Shown here: piece after piece, positions 1 to 9,909 of the stretch
How positions within the stretch are numbered: the stretch's first letter is position 1
Layout: every line of letters begins with the position of its first letter
NCBI GenBank assembly: GCA_030407085.1
Contig: CM059586.1
Coordinates: forward strand, 26,957,501 to 27,021,500
Length of the DNA: 64,000 bases
From: Trichopria drosophilae
Lineage: Eukaryota; Arthropoda; Insecta; Hymenoptera; Diapriidae
Reading direction: 5' to 3'
The notes under the pieces: model-generated
What the model saw: the letters and a program-made list of their open reading frames with translations, nothing else
What the model was told of the DNA's origin: nothing
The model's database searches: none
Position numbers and translations under genes: made by a program

Positions 1-70
1 TGTTTTAATTCTGATTTCAGCTTCTTTATCAGCGACCCAGAAACCTCCGAATAGCAAGTTTTTATGAAAT
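1..70 (+). repeat. Fragment of dispersed repeat (CAGCGACCC family)
   Basis: The segment with CAGCGACCC.AGAAACC followed by a TTTTTATGAAAT-like stretch resembles the units of the degenerate tandem repeat at 48920-49310, where TCAGCGACCCCAAAAACC is followed by TTTTCATTAAAAT. It is cut by the window edge. No function is visible. Confidence 0.4.
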
Positions 71-103
71 CCATTCACTAGAATCTTCTGGGACACGAAA
101 ATA

Positions 104-310
104 TTGCATTGTATTTACTACTTAAGTGAGATGGTTCTAAGGGTGGTTTTCACCCTTAGAATGCTTTATAGGCACCTACAAAAAAGTAGGTATGTATTAT
201 TTTTCGATGCAAAACAAGTATGCAAACTTTCATTAAGATCGGAGAGGAGCAGTTGGGTAGGTTTACTTGTCAGAAAAATGTTATTGGAAATTAACGTTAA
301 AAAGTAGGGA
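104..310 (+). repeat. Dispersed repeat with two short hairpins
   Basis: Positions 135-145 (TTCTAAGGGTG) and 151-161 form an 11-bp perfect inverted repeat with a 5-nt loop. A second 6-bp perfect hairpin follows at 174-191, with an A6 loop. Just downstream, 221-262 reads CAAACTTTCATTAAGATCGG and then GAGGAGCAGTTGGGTAGG. That resembles a block I recall from many arthropod repeat consensus sequences, of the form AAACTTTCATnnAnATCGGnnnAGnnGTT. The open frames on both strands here overlap each other and look like chance frames. I cannot name the element class. Confidence 0.4.
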
Positions 311-2510
311 AATTTACTTTGCTGCAATAGAAATTTGAGAACGGACTTACTGAACAGCAATATTTCAAAATCAATTCAAAACTAGAGTTGGCGTGGCATC
401 TAGCTCGTTTCGCTCGCTGAGAAACCTCGACCATGTGACAAGTTTATCATTCCTTAATAATAGTTCGTTTACTGACAGCGTTTAGTTAGAATATAAAACG
501 AGTTCGTATTACAGTTTTTTTCAGTGAAAATTTGCGTTTACGAGAACATTCCCAATGTAACATAACCAGAAAGTGGAAGAAAGAGTGAAGACTTATGAGA
601 ACATACCTTATGTAAATGAGGTAGGAAAGAAGGGGAGTGGAGGAGGGGTTTCCTTAAATGTGTAAAAAGTGAAATTGAGTATTTTCAAAACTTCGATCCT
701 CACTATATGTCAGCCGAAATATTAATAAATAACATTTTACTATTCTAGAATAGGAATTGATTTTACCACTCGGGAAAAGTCCAGATATTGAAAAATATTG
801 ATAAAAAATTCGAATAAAAAATTTCGCATTTTCGTCATATTAAATTTGTTGTGTTTATTTATTTATTTTATAGATTCGCTGCAGTATTTTCTCCATATTT
901 GCAATAATTTTCCCTTTCATCTAAATTATTTAGAAAAAAAGAAACAAATCGGCAAGTTCAAGTCGACGTTGGGTATTAAACTTTGCGCTCCAAACTGTAA
1001 AATATACCATGATACACCATTACACGTACACGTGATAGAAACGACATTTTGTGCGCATTCTGTAACCTTGCCGTATGATCTGCTTCTGAACCACACTGGA
1101 GACACAACATACTTGCGAAAATCGAGTCCCTGCCTAACGGCGACTAATGTAACTAAATAAAGTGGTGCAGATACGCGAAAACGTACATATGCATGTGTTT
1201 ATCACGTGATTCAGTTATGATTGGTCATCACAAACATTTTTACTATTCTGACTAGTAAAATTTTCTACAAGAACATTATAAATTTCATAATTTTACTGTC
1301 CTCATTTAAGAGAAGTATATTATGCAACAAGGGTATAAAATCCAATTTTACGCACACCATCAAATTAGATAGGGGAGTGCAGAAAATCGGCATTTTGCGC
1401 CCGTATTGCATACGATATTTTATTGAATGAGGTTTGGTAAAATTCGATTCCCAATCGTTCTTTAAGTTCATCAAACCTCCGGGTACTCGGGTGTCGCAGA
1501 CACCTGTCGTATGTCAAATCGTATGTTACGAAGAATTGTATAAATTCGATTACAGAACGATATAAAAAATTATTTATAGAATGGTATTTATTCCCGAAAA
1601 TTACGATTATTTCATATCTGTGCTAAAATTCCTAGCGAGAATAATCTTTTTTCCTATTATTTTTACATTACTTCCGGTGTAATTTCTCTCAGTGTATAAA
1701 CGATCTACAGAAACCTGTTAAGGACTGATGTCGACCGTCAAAAATTTATAATGACACAGCAAAGACTTTGATGTATTAATAAAAACATTGCTAATGTATT
1801 ATAAAACCATGAAATGCAACATTCCTTAATGGTCCACTGACCAAAGATGCGATGTTTTAATCCATGCATCTATAGTACTAACTTTCTATTTATTTTAAGT
1901 CTATTATGTTATTCCAATTTGTTAATTAAATCAGAGGAAATCTTTCAAATTTATATAAGAATTTGAAGCGTTCCGGAACAATGGATGCAAGCACCTTGTA
2001 AGTTTGAATTTCGAGACCATCTACTCTAAGTGGTGCATAGGAAGTGCGGCAATCGATCGTCTCGTCAAACCGATCATTTGCGATAAGCACAATGGAACTA
2101 TCGGAGTTTGAGCTAGTTGCTGCCTGACTTGCTTTCAAAATACAGTCTAAACATTTCCAGGAAATTGTCGAAGCTTTGTAGTATCATCTGTGAATGGGCA
2201 GTCTCTATAATTCCTTAATTTATCTACATTAAGTAGAATAACATAATGAATCATTAGTTTGATTGAACATTAATTTATACAAAACAGATGCAATATCAAA
2301 TATTTTTATAATTGGTCTGTTAGCGACCAGGCACTAACTTTTTCATAGCCATGGAATGTAGGTAACCCAACAACCACAAGCCGACATCAGTCTATTGTTC
2401 CGATAAAAGTTGATTTTTAGTCGAGTTGATAATCAACATTCAGAGCTGATTCTGCACTGCGAAAAACGACTTTTACACAACTAGTTGATTTATAGTGAAC
2501 TATTCCAGAA
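311..2510. other. A+T-rich stretch, no gene seen
   Basis: No recognisable coding exon, RNA gene or well-bounded repeat is visible. A TTTCTCTCAGTG motif at about 1684-1695 matches the terminal motif of the CACTGAGAGAAA elements described at 18-20 kb, but I found no partner end. The longest open frame (798-1160, +) has no recognisable motif and A+T-driven codon content, so I do not call it a gene. Confidence 0.6.
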
Positions 2511-2515
2511 TAGAA

Positions 2516-2707
2516 TTTTTGTAATTGTGTGCGTAAAGTTAGTGCGTAAAGTACTTTTGATGCCTGTTTTTCGTGCGTAAAGTTCACTTTTACGCACTCC
2601 AGAGGACAAAATTCGTAAAGTGACCGGTCGTGCGTAAAGTTGTACTTTACGCACTCAACCAGGCATCAAAACTTCACGCACTCTCTTTACGCACCCAATT
2701 ACAAAAA
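2516..2707. mobile_element. Hairpin MITE with GTGCGTAAAG repeats
   Basis: The ends are inverted copies: TTTTTGTAATTGTGTGCGTA at the left, and the right end reads in reverse as TTTTTGTAATTGGGTGCGTA. Inside, GTGCGTAAAG occurs four times forward, and CTTTACGCAC or close variants occur four times in reverse. GATGCCTG/CAGGCATC also pair, so the whole 192 bp can fold into one long stem. It encodes no protein. I cannot define a target duplication with certainty. It abuts a second inverted-repeat element at 2716. Confidence 0.75.
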
Positions 2708-2715
2708 CTAGGATA

Positions 2716-2843
2716 CCTAACATGGGTGTAAAGAATACTGTTACGCATCGATCGGGAATTTTACACATCACTCGGCGTCTTCGGCGCCTCGTATGTATAG
2801 TTCCCGCCCGGTGCGTAAAAGTACACTTTACACCCTTGTTAGG
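2716..2843. mobile_element. MITE with CCTAACA-GGGTGTAAAG ends
   Basis: The left end CCTAACATGGGTGTAAAG and the right end, reverse-read CCTAACAAGGGTGTAAAG, match at all but one position. TA lies on both outer sides (2714-2715 and 2844-2845), which fits a TA target duplication. The 128-bp body has no coding capacity. It contains GTGCGTAAAAGT, the same word that builds the neighbouring hairpin at 2516-2707, so the two may be related or may be parts of one composite element. Confidence 0.75.
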
Positions 2844-2970
2844 TAATATACTATTTTTTTACACGAAAATTCCAAATGTGATGTATAAAATAATAAATGT
2901 AATATTTTTAGCATAATAAAGCGGCATTGTTTTAATCTTTATTTTGATTTATTCGCGTTTATTTTTTGTA

Positions 2971-3207
2971 CAGTAGAACTTCACTTTATTGTCCTTCACT
3001 TTGTTAGCGCCTTCACGTTATTAGCGAGATTTCTTGAACGTATTTAGCGCAGCTAAGGTTAGTTCTTCTTCCCTCTTTCGTAATGCCAGTGTCGTGCCTA
3101 CTGTGATAGGCGAACGGCTGGAAGGTGCGCAAGAAACGATGTGTATTTGTTGGACAAAAGAGTGAATGGCAAAACCCCGAGTAGGCCAATAAAGTGAAGT
3201 TCTACTG
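2971..3207. mobile_element. pogo/Tigger-like MITE
   Basis: Perfect inverted ends CAGTAGAACTTCACTTTATT (2971 onward, and reversed up to 3207) are flanked by TA at 2969-2970 and 3208-3209. CAGTAnnnC termini with TA duplications are typical of pogo/Tigger members of the Tc1/mariner superfamily. At 237 bp with no transposase it must be non-autonomous. The near-perfect ends suggest it is fairly young or well preserved. Confidence 0.85.
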
Positions 3208-3699
3208 TACAAACGTAACTACACGGTTACAATTGTTCTTAACTTTAATTAACATTTAATTTAGTGTTGTATATTAAATGTAATAATTTGGTAAATTAAT
3301 ATACCATTAATATACGTGTTTATGAAATGTAATATACGACGTAGTTAACAACATCAATATATATGAAATTGAATGAACATTTATTTTACTTAAATTAAAT
3401 TTCGCTGTTTACTGTCGTCGACGTTGTTTCGCTTATAGCCGCTAGATGCAACACCGCTGTGGGTACTCCTGCTGTTTGAGCTTGATGTTCCCGCTTTCGA
3501 AATGGGATTTCCTTTGTTCATAAAGCATTCGGTCGCCGGATACGAACACTGGAATTAAACATGCAAGGAGGTAAATGGAATAAAAATCCGCGGAATTAAA
3601 ATAGAATGATACAAGTTATATATTGTTACCTAACTAAATTTTTTACTTCGTTTCGTGTTTTCAAAATTTATTATTCCATCGAATTTTTTTAACTGTTGT

Positions 3700-4033
3700 G
3701 TCTGTTACTATACTAAATTTCGTTTGAGGGCCTCCTCACCGCTTCCAGTTACTAAGACCATACTAATATCTTCTTCGTTGAGATTTTCAATGTACAGCAG
3801 ACTTGTAATTTTAGTGAGCATGTGATCTGCGTAATTTTCTGTGCTGTACCCATCAGAGGTTGATGACACACCTCCATCATTTTATGTTTGCAGAGGTACC
3901 TCTTCAATCGCGATCGATACCCGGCACTGAGTTGACAGACATTTTATACCCTCTGACTTAGCAGTTACTGGGCTGTAAGAAGACCCAAGGTCCATAGAAG
4001 TCCCTCAAATAGAAGTCCCGAGGTGTTACTGTA
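3700..4033 (-). mobile_element. Possible degenerate pogo-like transposon remnant
   Basis: The right edge reads in reverse as CAGTAACACCTCGGGACTTC and is followed by TA at 4032-4033, like a pogo/Tigger terminus. Inward on the minus strand, an open stretch from about 3889 to 3714 encodes a short acidic segment (for example YIENLNEEDISMVLVTGSGEE) ending in a stop. Transposases of this group often have acidic tails, but I see no DDE motif and could not find the opposite terminal repeat. This call is tentative. Confidence 0.3.
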
Positions 4034-4534
4034 TGGAAATGTTAATTGCTCTACTCTTCAGATTTTTTGACTGATAATCATTAGTGCTTCACATCCTTAG
4101 TACACCGTTTTTCTTCTGGAAGCTCCTTAAAAAAGAAGAGGTGTTTTTCCGTGTATTCCTTATTTTTTAGTTAGGTATTTATTCGTTGATGTTGTCTCTG
4201 AATTTATAAGTGGTTCCTATTTTAGTGCTTTCATACGACTATCGGTCTGTACTTTCATCGCCAATCTTGTGTTTCAAACTTTGGAAGTTTCTGTGGTCGG
4301 GCAATAACGGGCTTGTCCAGCCATTTGATATTATCCCTTGCCGTTTCAGGTGTGTTCTAACACCTGGAAAGCATTTATAAGAGTCCTCATAATACTTATT
4401 TATGTTATCCTAACAAATCTAGATGATGTTCCTGCTAATTCTCACAGGCACCACTTTTTTTTTCTGAAAAAAACTGACCCTATATGATCATTATAACTAA
4501 TCATTAACTGATCGTTAGGATGACAAAAATTTAG

Positions 4535-4815
4535 GAGTGGGTACCAAAATCTCGAAACCTTAAAATATCGGTGTACTATAAACCTCACCGTCCAAAAACC
4601 CGATATACGAAATCCCAACTCGTCAAACTCCCGAAATGTCAAACTGAAAACTTCCAAAATCAAGTCAAGTTGATCTTTTCAGTCAGGTTTTTGTCTGTAG
4701 GGATTTTGTGTTTCAGGTTTTTCATCGTCGAGATATTGATATGTCGAGGTTTTGATCATTGGGATTTTGAATAGTCTGAATTTCGAATGTTGGGCTTTTG
4801 ATCTATCGGGTTCAA
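4535..4815. repeat. Imperfect palindrome of GGGATTTTG-type words
   Basis: The left half is rich in words such as CCAAAATCTCGAAACC, CCCGA and CCCAACT. The right half is rich in their reverse complements (GTAGGGATTTTG, CGAGGTTTTGATC, TTGGGATTTTGAA, TCGGG). The whole region can form a long, mismatched hairpin. A similar word style recurs at about 54770-54925. I see no clear termini, so I cannot say whether it is a foldback element or a degraded one. Confidence 0.4.
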
Positions 4816-4979
4816 CAACAACTTTTTTACGCGTATTCAATACAATGAGGAATAATTAAAAAAAACGCATTATAATCATCGAAACATCCTAAATTGGACT
4901 TCATTAGGCGAAATGCGAAAGCTCCCGTTCCCCACTATGCGCAATAGTAATTAATCTTTATTCATCCGCTAGTGCAAGC

Positions 4980-5970
4980 TTCCATCTCATAAATATCAAT
5001 CTCGTCCCGTCAGTGAAATGACACTCTTAATGGCTAGTCCCGCGAGCAATCGGCGGGCAATCCCATTTTCCACTCGGTTCCTCCTGTGCAATTTTGAGAA
5101 CCGCTGCACAGACCGTCGGATTTGGCTGCGGTGCAACAAACGCCCAGACGGCGGGAGGTCCCGGAGTTCGAGTTCGAGGGGGTGGTTTATCGTGTACGTG
5201 TATTTTCGCTACGTGTGCGACTCTTTGTACGTGTGTTATTCCATCGGTCTGTCGGTGGTGCGAATCTCTGTCTGGTCTGGAAGCGAAGGTTCGGTCGTCA
5301 TAGCAACCTACCCAGGAAACCCAGCCACTCTCCCATCCCCTTCGCGTCGGTTGCACCCCTCGCACTCACCCTCCTTTATCCTTCATCTCTCTCATTCTTT
5401 CTCTATTTCTCTGCATTTCTCTTATTCCTTTCGCTCCTTCCATTCCCTATACAATCTCTCTTACTCCTACTTACGCATTCGTAACGGGATATTTTCCCGC
5501 TCTTTCCCGTAGTCGTGCTTTTCGGAACGGTTATCTCGGTCGCTCTCTTCCTCTGTACATTAGGTATCTGCCCCTTTAACTTGTTCCTTCTCCATCTATC
5601 CATCTCTCGCTCTGGCACTTTATGCGTGTCTCTGCTGCCCGGTTCATCCACCTCCTCTATCCTGTCCCAGGCTGCTGCATCTCACCAAGAGAGGGAGAGA
5701 TCCAGAGAGGGTGCATGACCGAGTCGAGGCCTGGCTTCTACGGATCCAACCCGAGGTTGGCCGATACAACGTTGATATCATAGTTCGCGTCGGGGATATG
5801 AAATTAAGGTGGAATGACGGAGTCGACACTGGATGCTGCAGCTGGGTTAAAAGCGAAGGCATCAGAGTCCTGGGATTCGGGTCTTATAATAATACTGGGG
5901 GAGTCAATGCCCGACGCTTCTACACTGACGTTAAACACCAGCCAATTTTTATTTTGAAATTGTAGACCTG
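4980..5970. other. G+C-richer island, unexplained (possible promoter or 5' exon)
   Basis: Base composition rises sharply against the A+T-rich surroundings, and several frames stay open together on both strands, as expected from composition alone. A CGTCAGTGA initiator-like site lies at about 5009. From 5330 to 5640 the plus strand is a long pyrimidine-rich tract. On the minus strand GTAAGTAGGAG (5474 down to 5464) is a strong splice-donor match downstream of a short open frame. No protein family is recognisable. It could be a non-coding first exon with its promoter, or an inserted fragment. Confidence 0.35.
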
Positions 5971-7265
5971 CCTAGCGTTTATTAACGCGTATTCCCTATT
6001 TGACAAACCATTCAAGATCAATTTTGCGCAAAACTTTGAATTTGTTCTGAAAATCTACGTCATTGCATAGGTTAACGTCCGCATCGGAAACCAATGCGGT
6101 GACCCATTTGAAGGCAATGTGTTTCCCGCACTAAGAGTTGACTCAGCTTGCGCAGAGCACTTGCTGCGCGCGAATCATAAACAGAAAGGGTAAGAGTAGT
6201 TACACTTAAACTAGAATAAGAGTAAAAGTTACATATCTCTTGGGATAGTCAACAGTAACTCAGTATTCCCTTTAATGGGTGTCGTAATTGAAAGTCAGTC
6301 ATGGACTTGTAATCATCGTTCATACTATAAATAAAAACACTTAGAATGTCAATATTTCGACGTAGACGACTGATTTGCAGATCCCTCCCTACAGAAGACT
6401 AAGCATGCTACATTTTACGAGCAATATACGATGCAGGATCTAACGTACATAATGCATTCAAGCCAGTAATATCAACGACTTAACGTGAAAAATAGATCGT
6501 TTACAGGGGTGGCGGGTAATCAGGAATAAAATAACCATTTTTCCCTAGGAGAAACGCAGGACTGCTTTTATGACTTTCATTCGAGTATTTGTCTTGGCGG
6601 AATATTCGGGGCCCGTAGGCGGCAAGTGGCGTAGACCCCGATCGCGGCAGCCTTTCTCCTGAGTTTTCGCTGGATTAGTAGTAAGATCGACGATTCTGCA
6701 GCCGACGAGGGAGAAAATGATTCGTGCGATTTTTCTTCCCAATAATGCACGCTGGAATTCCGAGCTAGTCATCGGAATCCAATAGGGGAGAGATTCCTTA
6801 GGACCTTTTTGCGACGCTGTCAGGGGCGGTCAATCCGATTTTCGCCAAGCTTTACGAATTTACAGGATTGAGTGTACACTCCGATGGAAGTGATGTAGGG
6901 TGAGAGAAAGGTCTATTTGTGTTTCCAAAATGCTCTTTGCGGATGTTTGCAATGCCGAATTATTATAATATATACATTTTGATACCAGATAATGATGGAC
7001 GCAACCTGTTTACGCATGGTTTACAATCTTTCCAAACTCTAGTAAACATTTTATCGTTACATTTAGGGTGCTGGCCAGGGCCCTTACTATAACCGGGGTT
7101 CTCGCCAGAGCCCTAAATGTGATGCTAAAATTTCTACTAGGGATGTTTCACAAAGCTGAGATGCGGAGAGCTAAAACATTTCAGTTCGATAAACACTGGC
7201 TCCTTGTTAATACGTTTGTATACGTTCTCATCGATTTTACCAGCCGCGTTCGCCTTCAAAACTGC
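5971..7265. other. No gene seen
   Basis: A mixed-composition stretch. A moderately G+C-rich patch lies at about 6545-6880. There is a short internal duplication at 7067-7112, where GGTGCTGGCCAGGGCCC is echoed by GGTTCTCGCCAGAGCCC. No coding or RNA motif is recognisable. Confidence 0.5.
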
Positions 7266-7269
7266 TAAA

Positions 7270-7680
7270 GTTCCATGCTATACCTCCGGGCCGACACTGT
7301 CCTAGGACACTGTGTTCTCCTCCGTCTTTTAACTCTCCTCCCTTTCGCTTCCTCATCGCGCCAGTTCCCCTGCGTTACCGACCCCTTGCTCGTTAGCCCC
7401 CTTCAACCCCCCTACACTTCGCTACGGTTCCGCCGCACCAAACAACCCCTCGTCGTCTACCCCACACCCCCTTACCCCACCGTACGAACTGCCGTTCTGC
7501 GAACGTCGCCCCCGCGAACGGCCGCGTGGTTCAACCACCCCGCAAACTCCAGTCTGCCGGAGCTCCCGAACGGAGGGTGGACGTCCGCGTATACGGGTTC
7601 CATTTTGCAGCCCGCGAACCATTTTGAGCCTCGACTGAAATTCTGGGGCTCGTTCTGTAATGACAGTTACACACCGCTAA
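7270..7680. other. G+C-rich island, unexplained
   Basis: This is a C-rich stretch on the plus strand, with a 144-codon open frame (7275-7709) and overlapping open frames on the other strand. The predicted product is proline-, serine- and threonine-rich and low in complexity, and it matches no family I know. The openness follows from scarcity of A+T. I do not call it a gene. Confidence 0.35.
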
Positions 7681-7683
7681 TGC

Positions 7684-7774
7684 GGATGTATCGATACTAC
7701 AGCACATGATGTATCAGCGGTCGCTATTGATACATCCTGTCAGTGGTTATGCGATACATCAATTTTGTTACATC
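7684..7774. repeat. Cluster of GATGTATC/GATACATC words
   Basis: Within 90 bp there are forward GATGTATC copies (7685, 7708), reverse GATACATC copies (7729, 7753) and a TACATC at about 7769. The pair at 7707-7715 and 7729-7737 is an inverted repeat, and the first copy continues into the self-complementary TATCGATA. Short repeated subterminal words like this are typical of hAT transposon ends, and TATCGATA resembles insect DREF/BEAF sites. Neither reading is established. Confidence 0.5.
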
Positions 7775-8970
7775 CAGGAACTCAAGAAGATGCAGTTGAA
7801 TACATGCCTCCAATTATTCGTTTATCGAATAAATATTATACTTACTCAAATTGGCATGTGGGTTTGAGCTGATATCCTCATAGCTCAATTCAATGTATTG
7901 ATTATATTATGTCCCAAACCGATAGAACGTTACATGATATCCATTTCCTACATTACAATGTATACCCCCCATTGACATTCGAACGTTCATTTACGAGATA
8001 TTGTAAGGTCTACCATTAAACTTATTTTTATGTACATGTGAATAAACTTTTATTGAGTTGTATTCAATACTTGGTAATTTGGTGATTTGTAATACCTCTG
8101 GATCATGAAAATTGACAGAATGTTTCTTGATGACTTCGTTGCAAACAAACGAATTGTCCAATTCTTTAGGTTAACGATCCTGAGTTCCTAGCACTGACCC
8201 ATTATTTTACATTTTATGTTGCAAAGATTGCTGTGGAACTAAGGTAATTGTAGCAGTAAGCGAATAGTCTAAGGAACATCGCTTATTTTCGAATAAGATA
8301 TAAATCAATATTTATATAAATGTAAGTTAAAATAAAATTTCTCTAACATGCAAATACTTTGTTAAATAAAATTATTTCCAAGAGATAAGCAAACACGACA
8401 TCTCCAAGAGCTCCTCAAGAGAAGGGTATGGACGCAAAATGAACTTTATGAAATACTCGATCAAAAATTCCGTAAAAAAAAGTTTTTAGTAATTTTTAGA
8501 AAGGAATTCAATAGTGTTATAACAAAAATTGTAACGTTATTTATTGAACCAAAAACAATATTAAATTTTTTAAATTCCATCCACAGTTATTTAGAAATTG
8601 CGAATTTTTCTGTTCACCCTAATTTTTTAAATTAATGCAGCAAAATGTAGAAGCATTTTTCCACAAAAAGAAAATTGTTTTCTCTGTAGAATGTTTAATC
8701 TTGATAACTATGTAGTCCAAATAGAGAAATGAAACATTATTTGTTCACGTTTTGAGATATTCGGTTTATATTATTTTTTGGTTGGTCATACTTATATAAT
8801 GATGTTCGAAAGTTGCAGATTCCGTCGGTATGGAAAAAAGTATTTTGGCAATTTTTGACGAAATATTGAACAGTAACAAAATAACAATCCAATTTTAGAC
8901 GAAAGGCCTTTTGGCATTTTTTTTCTTTCAGTGTGTATAGATCGCTGCTACTAGGGTGCAGTATTGAAAC
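7775..8970. other. A+T-rich stretch, no gene seen
   Basis: No recognisable exon, RNA gene or inverted-repeat element is visible. The minus-strand frame 9063-8737 runs out of the adjacent pogo-like MITE and has no recognisable motif. Confidence 0.55.
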
Positions 8971-8972
8971 TA

Positions 8973-9221
8973 CAATAGAGTTCCGGTATAATTGCGTCTC
9001 GCTATATTTATATCCCAGCATATTTTCCCCAGCATACCTGTCGCCGCTCTCTTTTTCCCCCACTTAGCGAGCTAGGGCCTCAGGAAGGGCCTGCTGTGAC
9101 GTCACGAATATAACACCACTGAGGAGAGTGGGAGAGGCGGCGCTCCCCTTCTTTTGGTAAATATAACGAGACGGGAGGGAAGCTGCGGAACCCAGTGGGT
9201 AAATATACCGGGACTCTACTC
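8973..9221 (+). mobile_element. pogo/Tigger-like MITE, copy 1
   Basis: The left end is CAATAGAGTTCCGGTATAAT and the right end, reverse-read, is GAGTAGAGTCCCGGTATATT. TA flanks the element at 8971-8972 and 9222-9223. The body includes GCCTGCTGTGACGTCACGAA and ACTGAGGAGAGTGG, which recur in the element at 45658-45905 in the opposite orientation (there GTCCTGCTGTGACGTCGCGA). At 249 and 248 bp the two are clearly one family. It encodes no protein. The CAGTAGAGTCCCGG-type ends and TA duplication place it in the pogo/Tigger group. Confidence 0.85.
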
Positions 9222-9259
9222 TATTCATATACTGGGCGATATTAACAATAAGAAAAATG

Positions 9260-9409
9260 CACTGAACAAAAATTTAATAATACTGACTAATCATGCGGTT
9301 GCCGGTTAACACCTAAACATTTACTAAAATGTAGTTGAAACTAGTCAACATTTTGCCGCTAACAGGCAACCACATATTTATTTAATATTACTAAATTTTG
9401 TTCTTAGTG
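9260..9409. mobile_element. Short MITE with CACTGAACAAAAATTT ends
   Basis: The left arm (CACTGAACAAAAATTTAATA, then CATGCGGTTGCC) pairs imperfectly with the right arm, reverse-read CACTAAGAACAAAATTTAGT then ATGTGGTTGCC. The 150-bp element starts only 38 bp after the pogo-like MITE. Its termini recall the CACTGAGAGAAA motif of larger elements at 18-20 kb. No coding capacity. Confidence 0.65.
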
Positions 9410-9799
9410 TATTCATATCTGAAACCGTAATTATCGAATACTTCATGATATGTGCATTGAAAACTTGCAACATCATTTGTATGCAAGGAAAATTATGAGA
9501 AATAGTCGGTTAATTTTCAAACTCGTGCGATATCACCACACGAAACAAATTTTGGCCATTTCAACAAAATAACTCGTCCTGAAAAAGGTATCCCTATTTC
9601 AGCAAATTAATTTGCAAATATTATAAAATATTAGCGACGGCAGTGTTTATAAATAGTAAACTTAATAGAAATTAACTAAAAAAACCCGCTAAACTAACAA
9701 AATATTCACGGTTTTTATTAGTACAGGTACTCTACTGGATTACTCAAATATTCGCTGAAGTGGCCAAATATTTCTGACCATCTGAAAAAAAAAGTATTT

Positions 9800-9908
9800 C
9801 AAAGTATCTAATTCCAAGAGAATGAGACATCAAAGTGCCTTATTTCAGGAGAAAGTGTCTCATTTCAAGGCTCGTTATTGTCTCGTTTTCTTGAATTGAG
9901 ACACTTTG
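9800..9908. repeat. Hairpin element with CAAAGTRTCTC arms
   Basis: Positions 9800-9829 (CAAAGTATCTAATTCCAAGA, then GAATGAGACA) pair with 9879-9908, reverse-read CAAAGTGTCTCAATTCAAGA then AAACGAGACA. A third related word, AAAGTGTCTCATTTCAAGG, lies between them. No termini beyond the hairpin are evident. Confidence 0.6.
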
Positions 9909-9909
9909 A

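Noticed and set aside
798..1160. A 120-codon plus-strand frame with hydrophobic start
   Set aside because: A+T-driven residues (Phe, Ile, Asn, Lys), no recognisable domain and no promoter or splice context.
5018..5512. A 164-codon plus-strand frame in the G+C island
   Set aside because: Other frames of similar length are open on both strands at the same place, the product is low in complexity (Ser/His/Phe-rich from a pyrimidine tract), and no family is recognised.
7275..7709. A 144-codon frame as a possible proline-rich protein
   Set aside because: Composition alone explains the openness and no motif or splice structure supports it.
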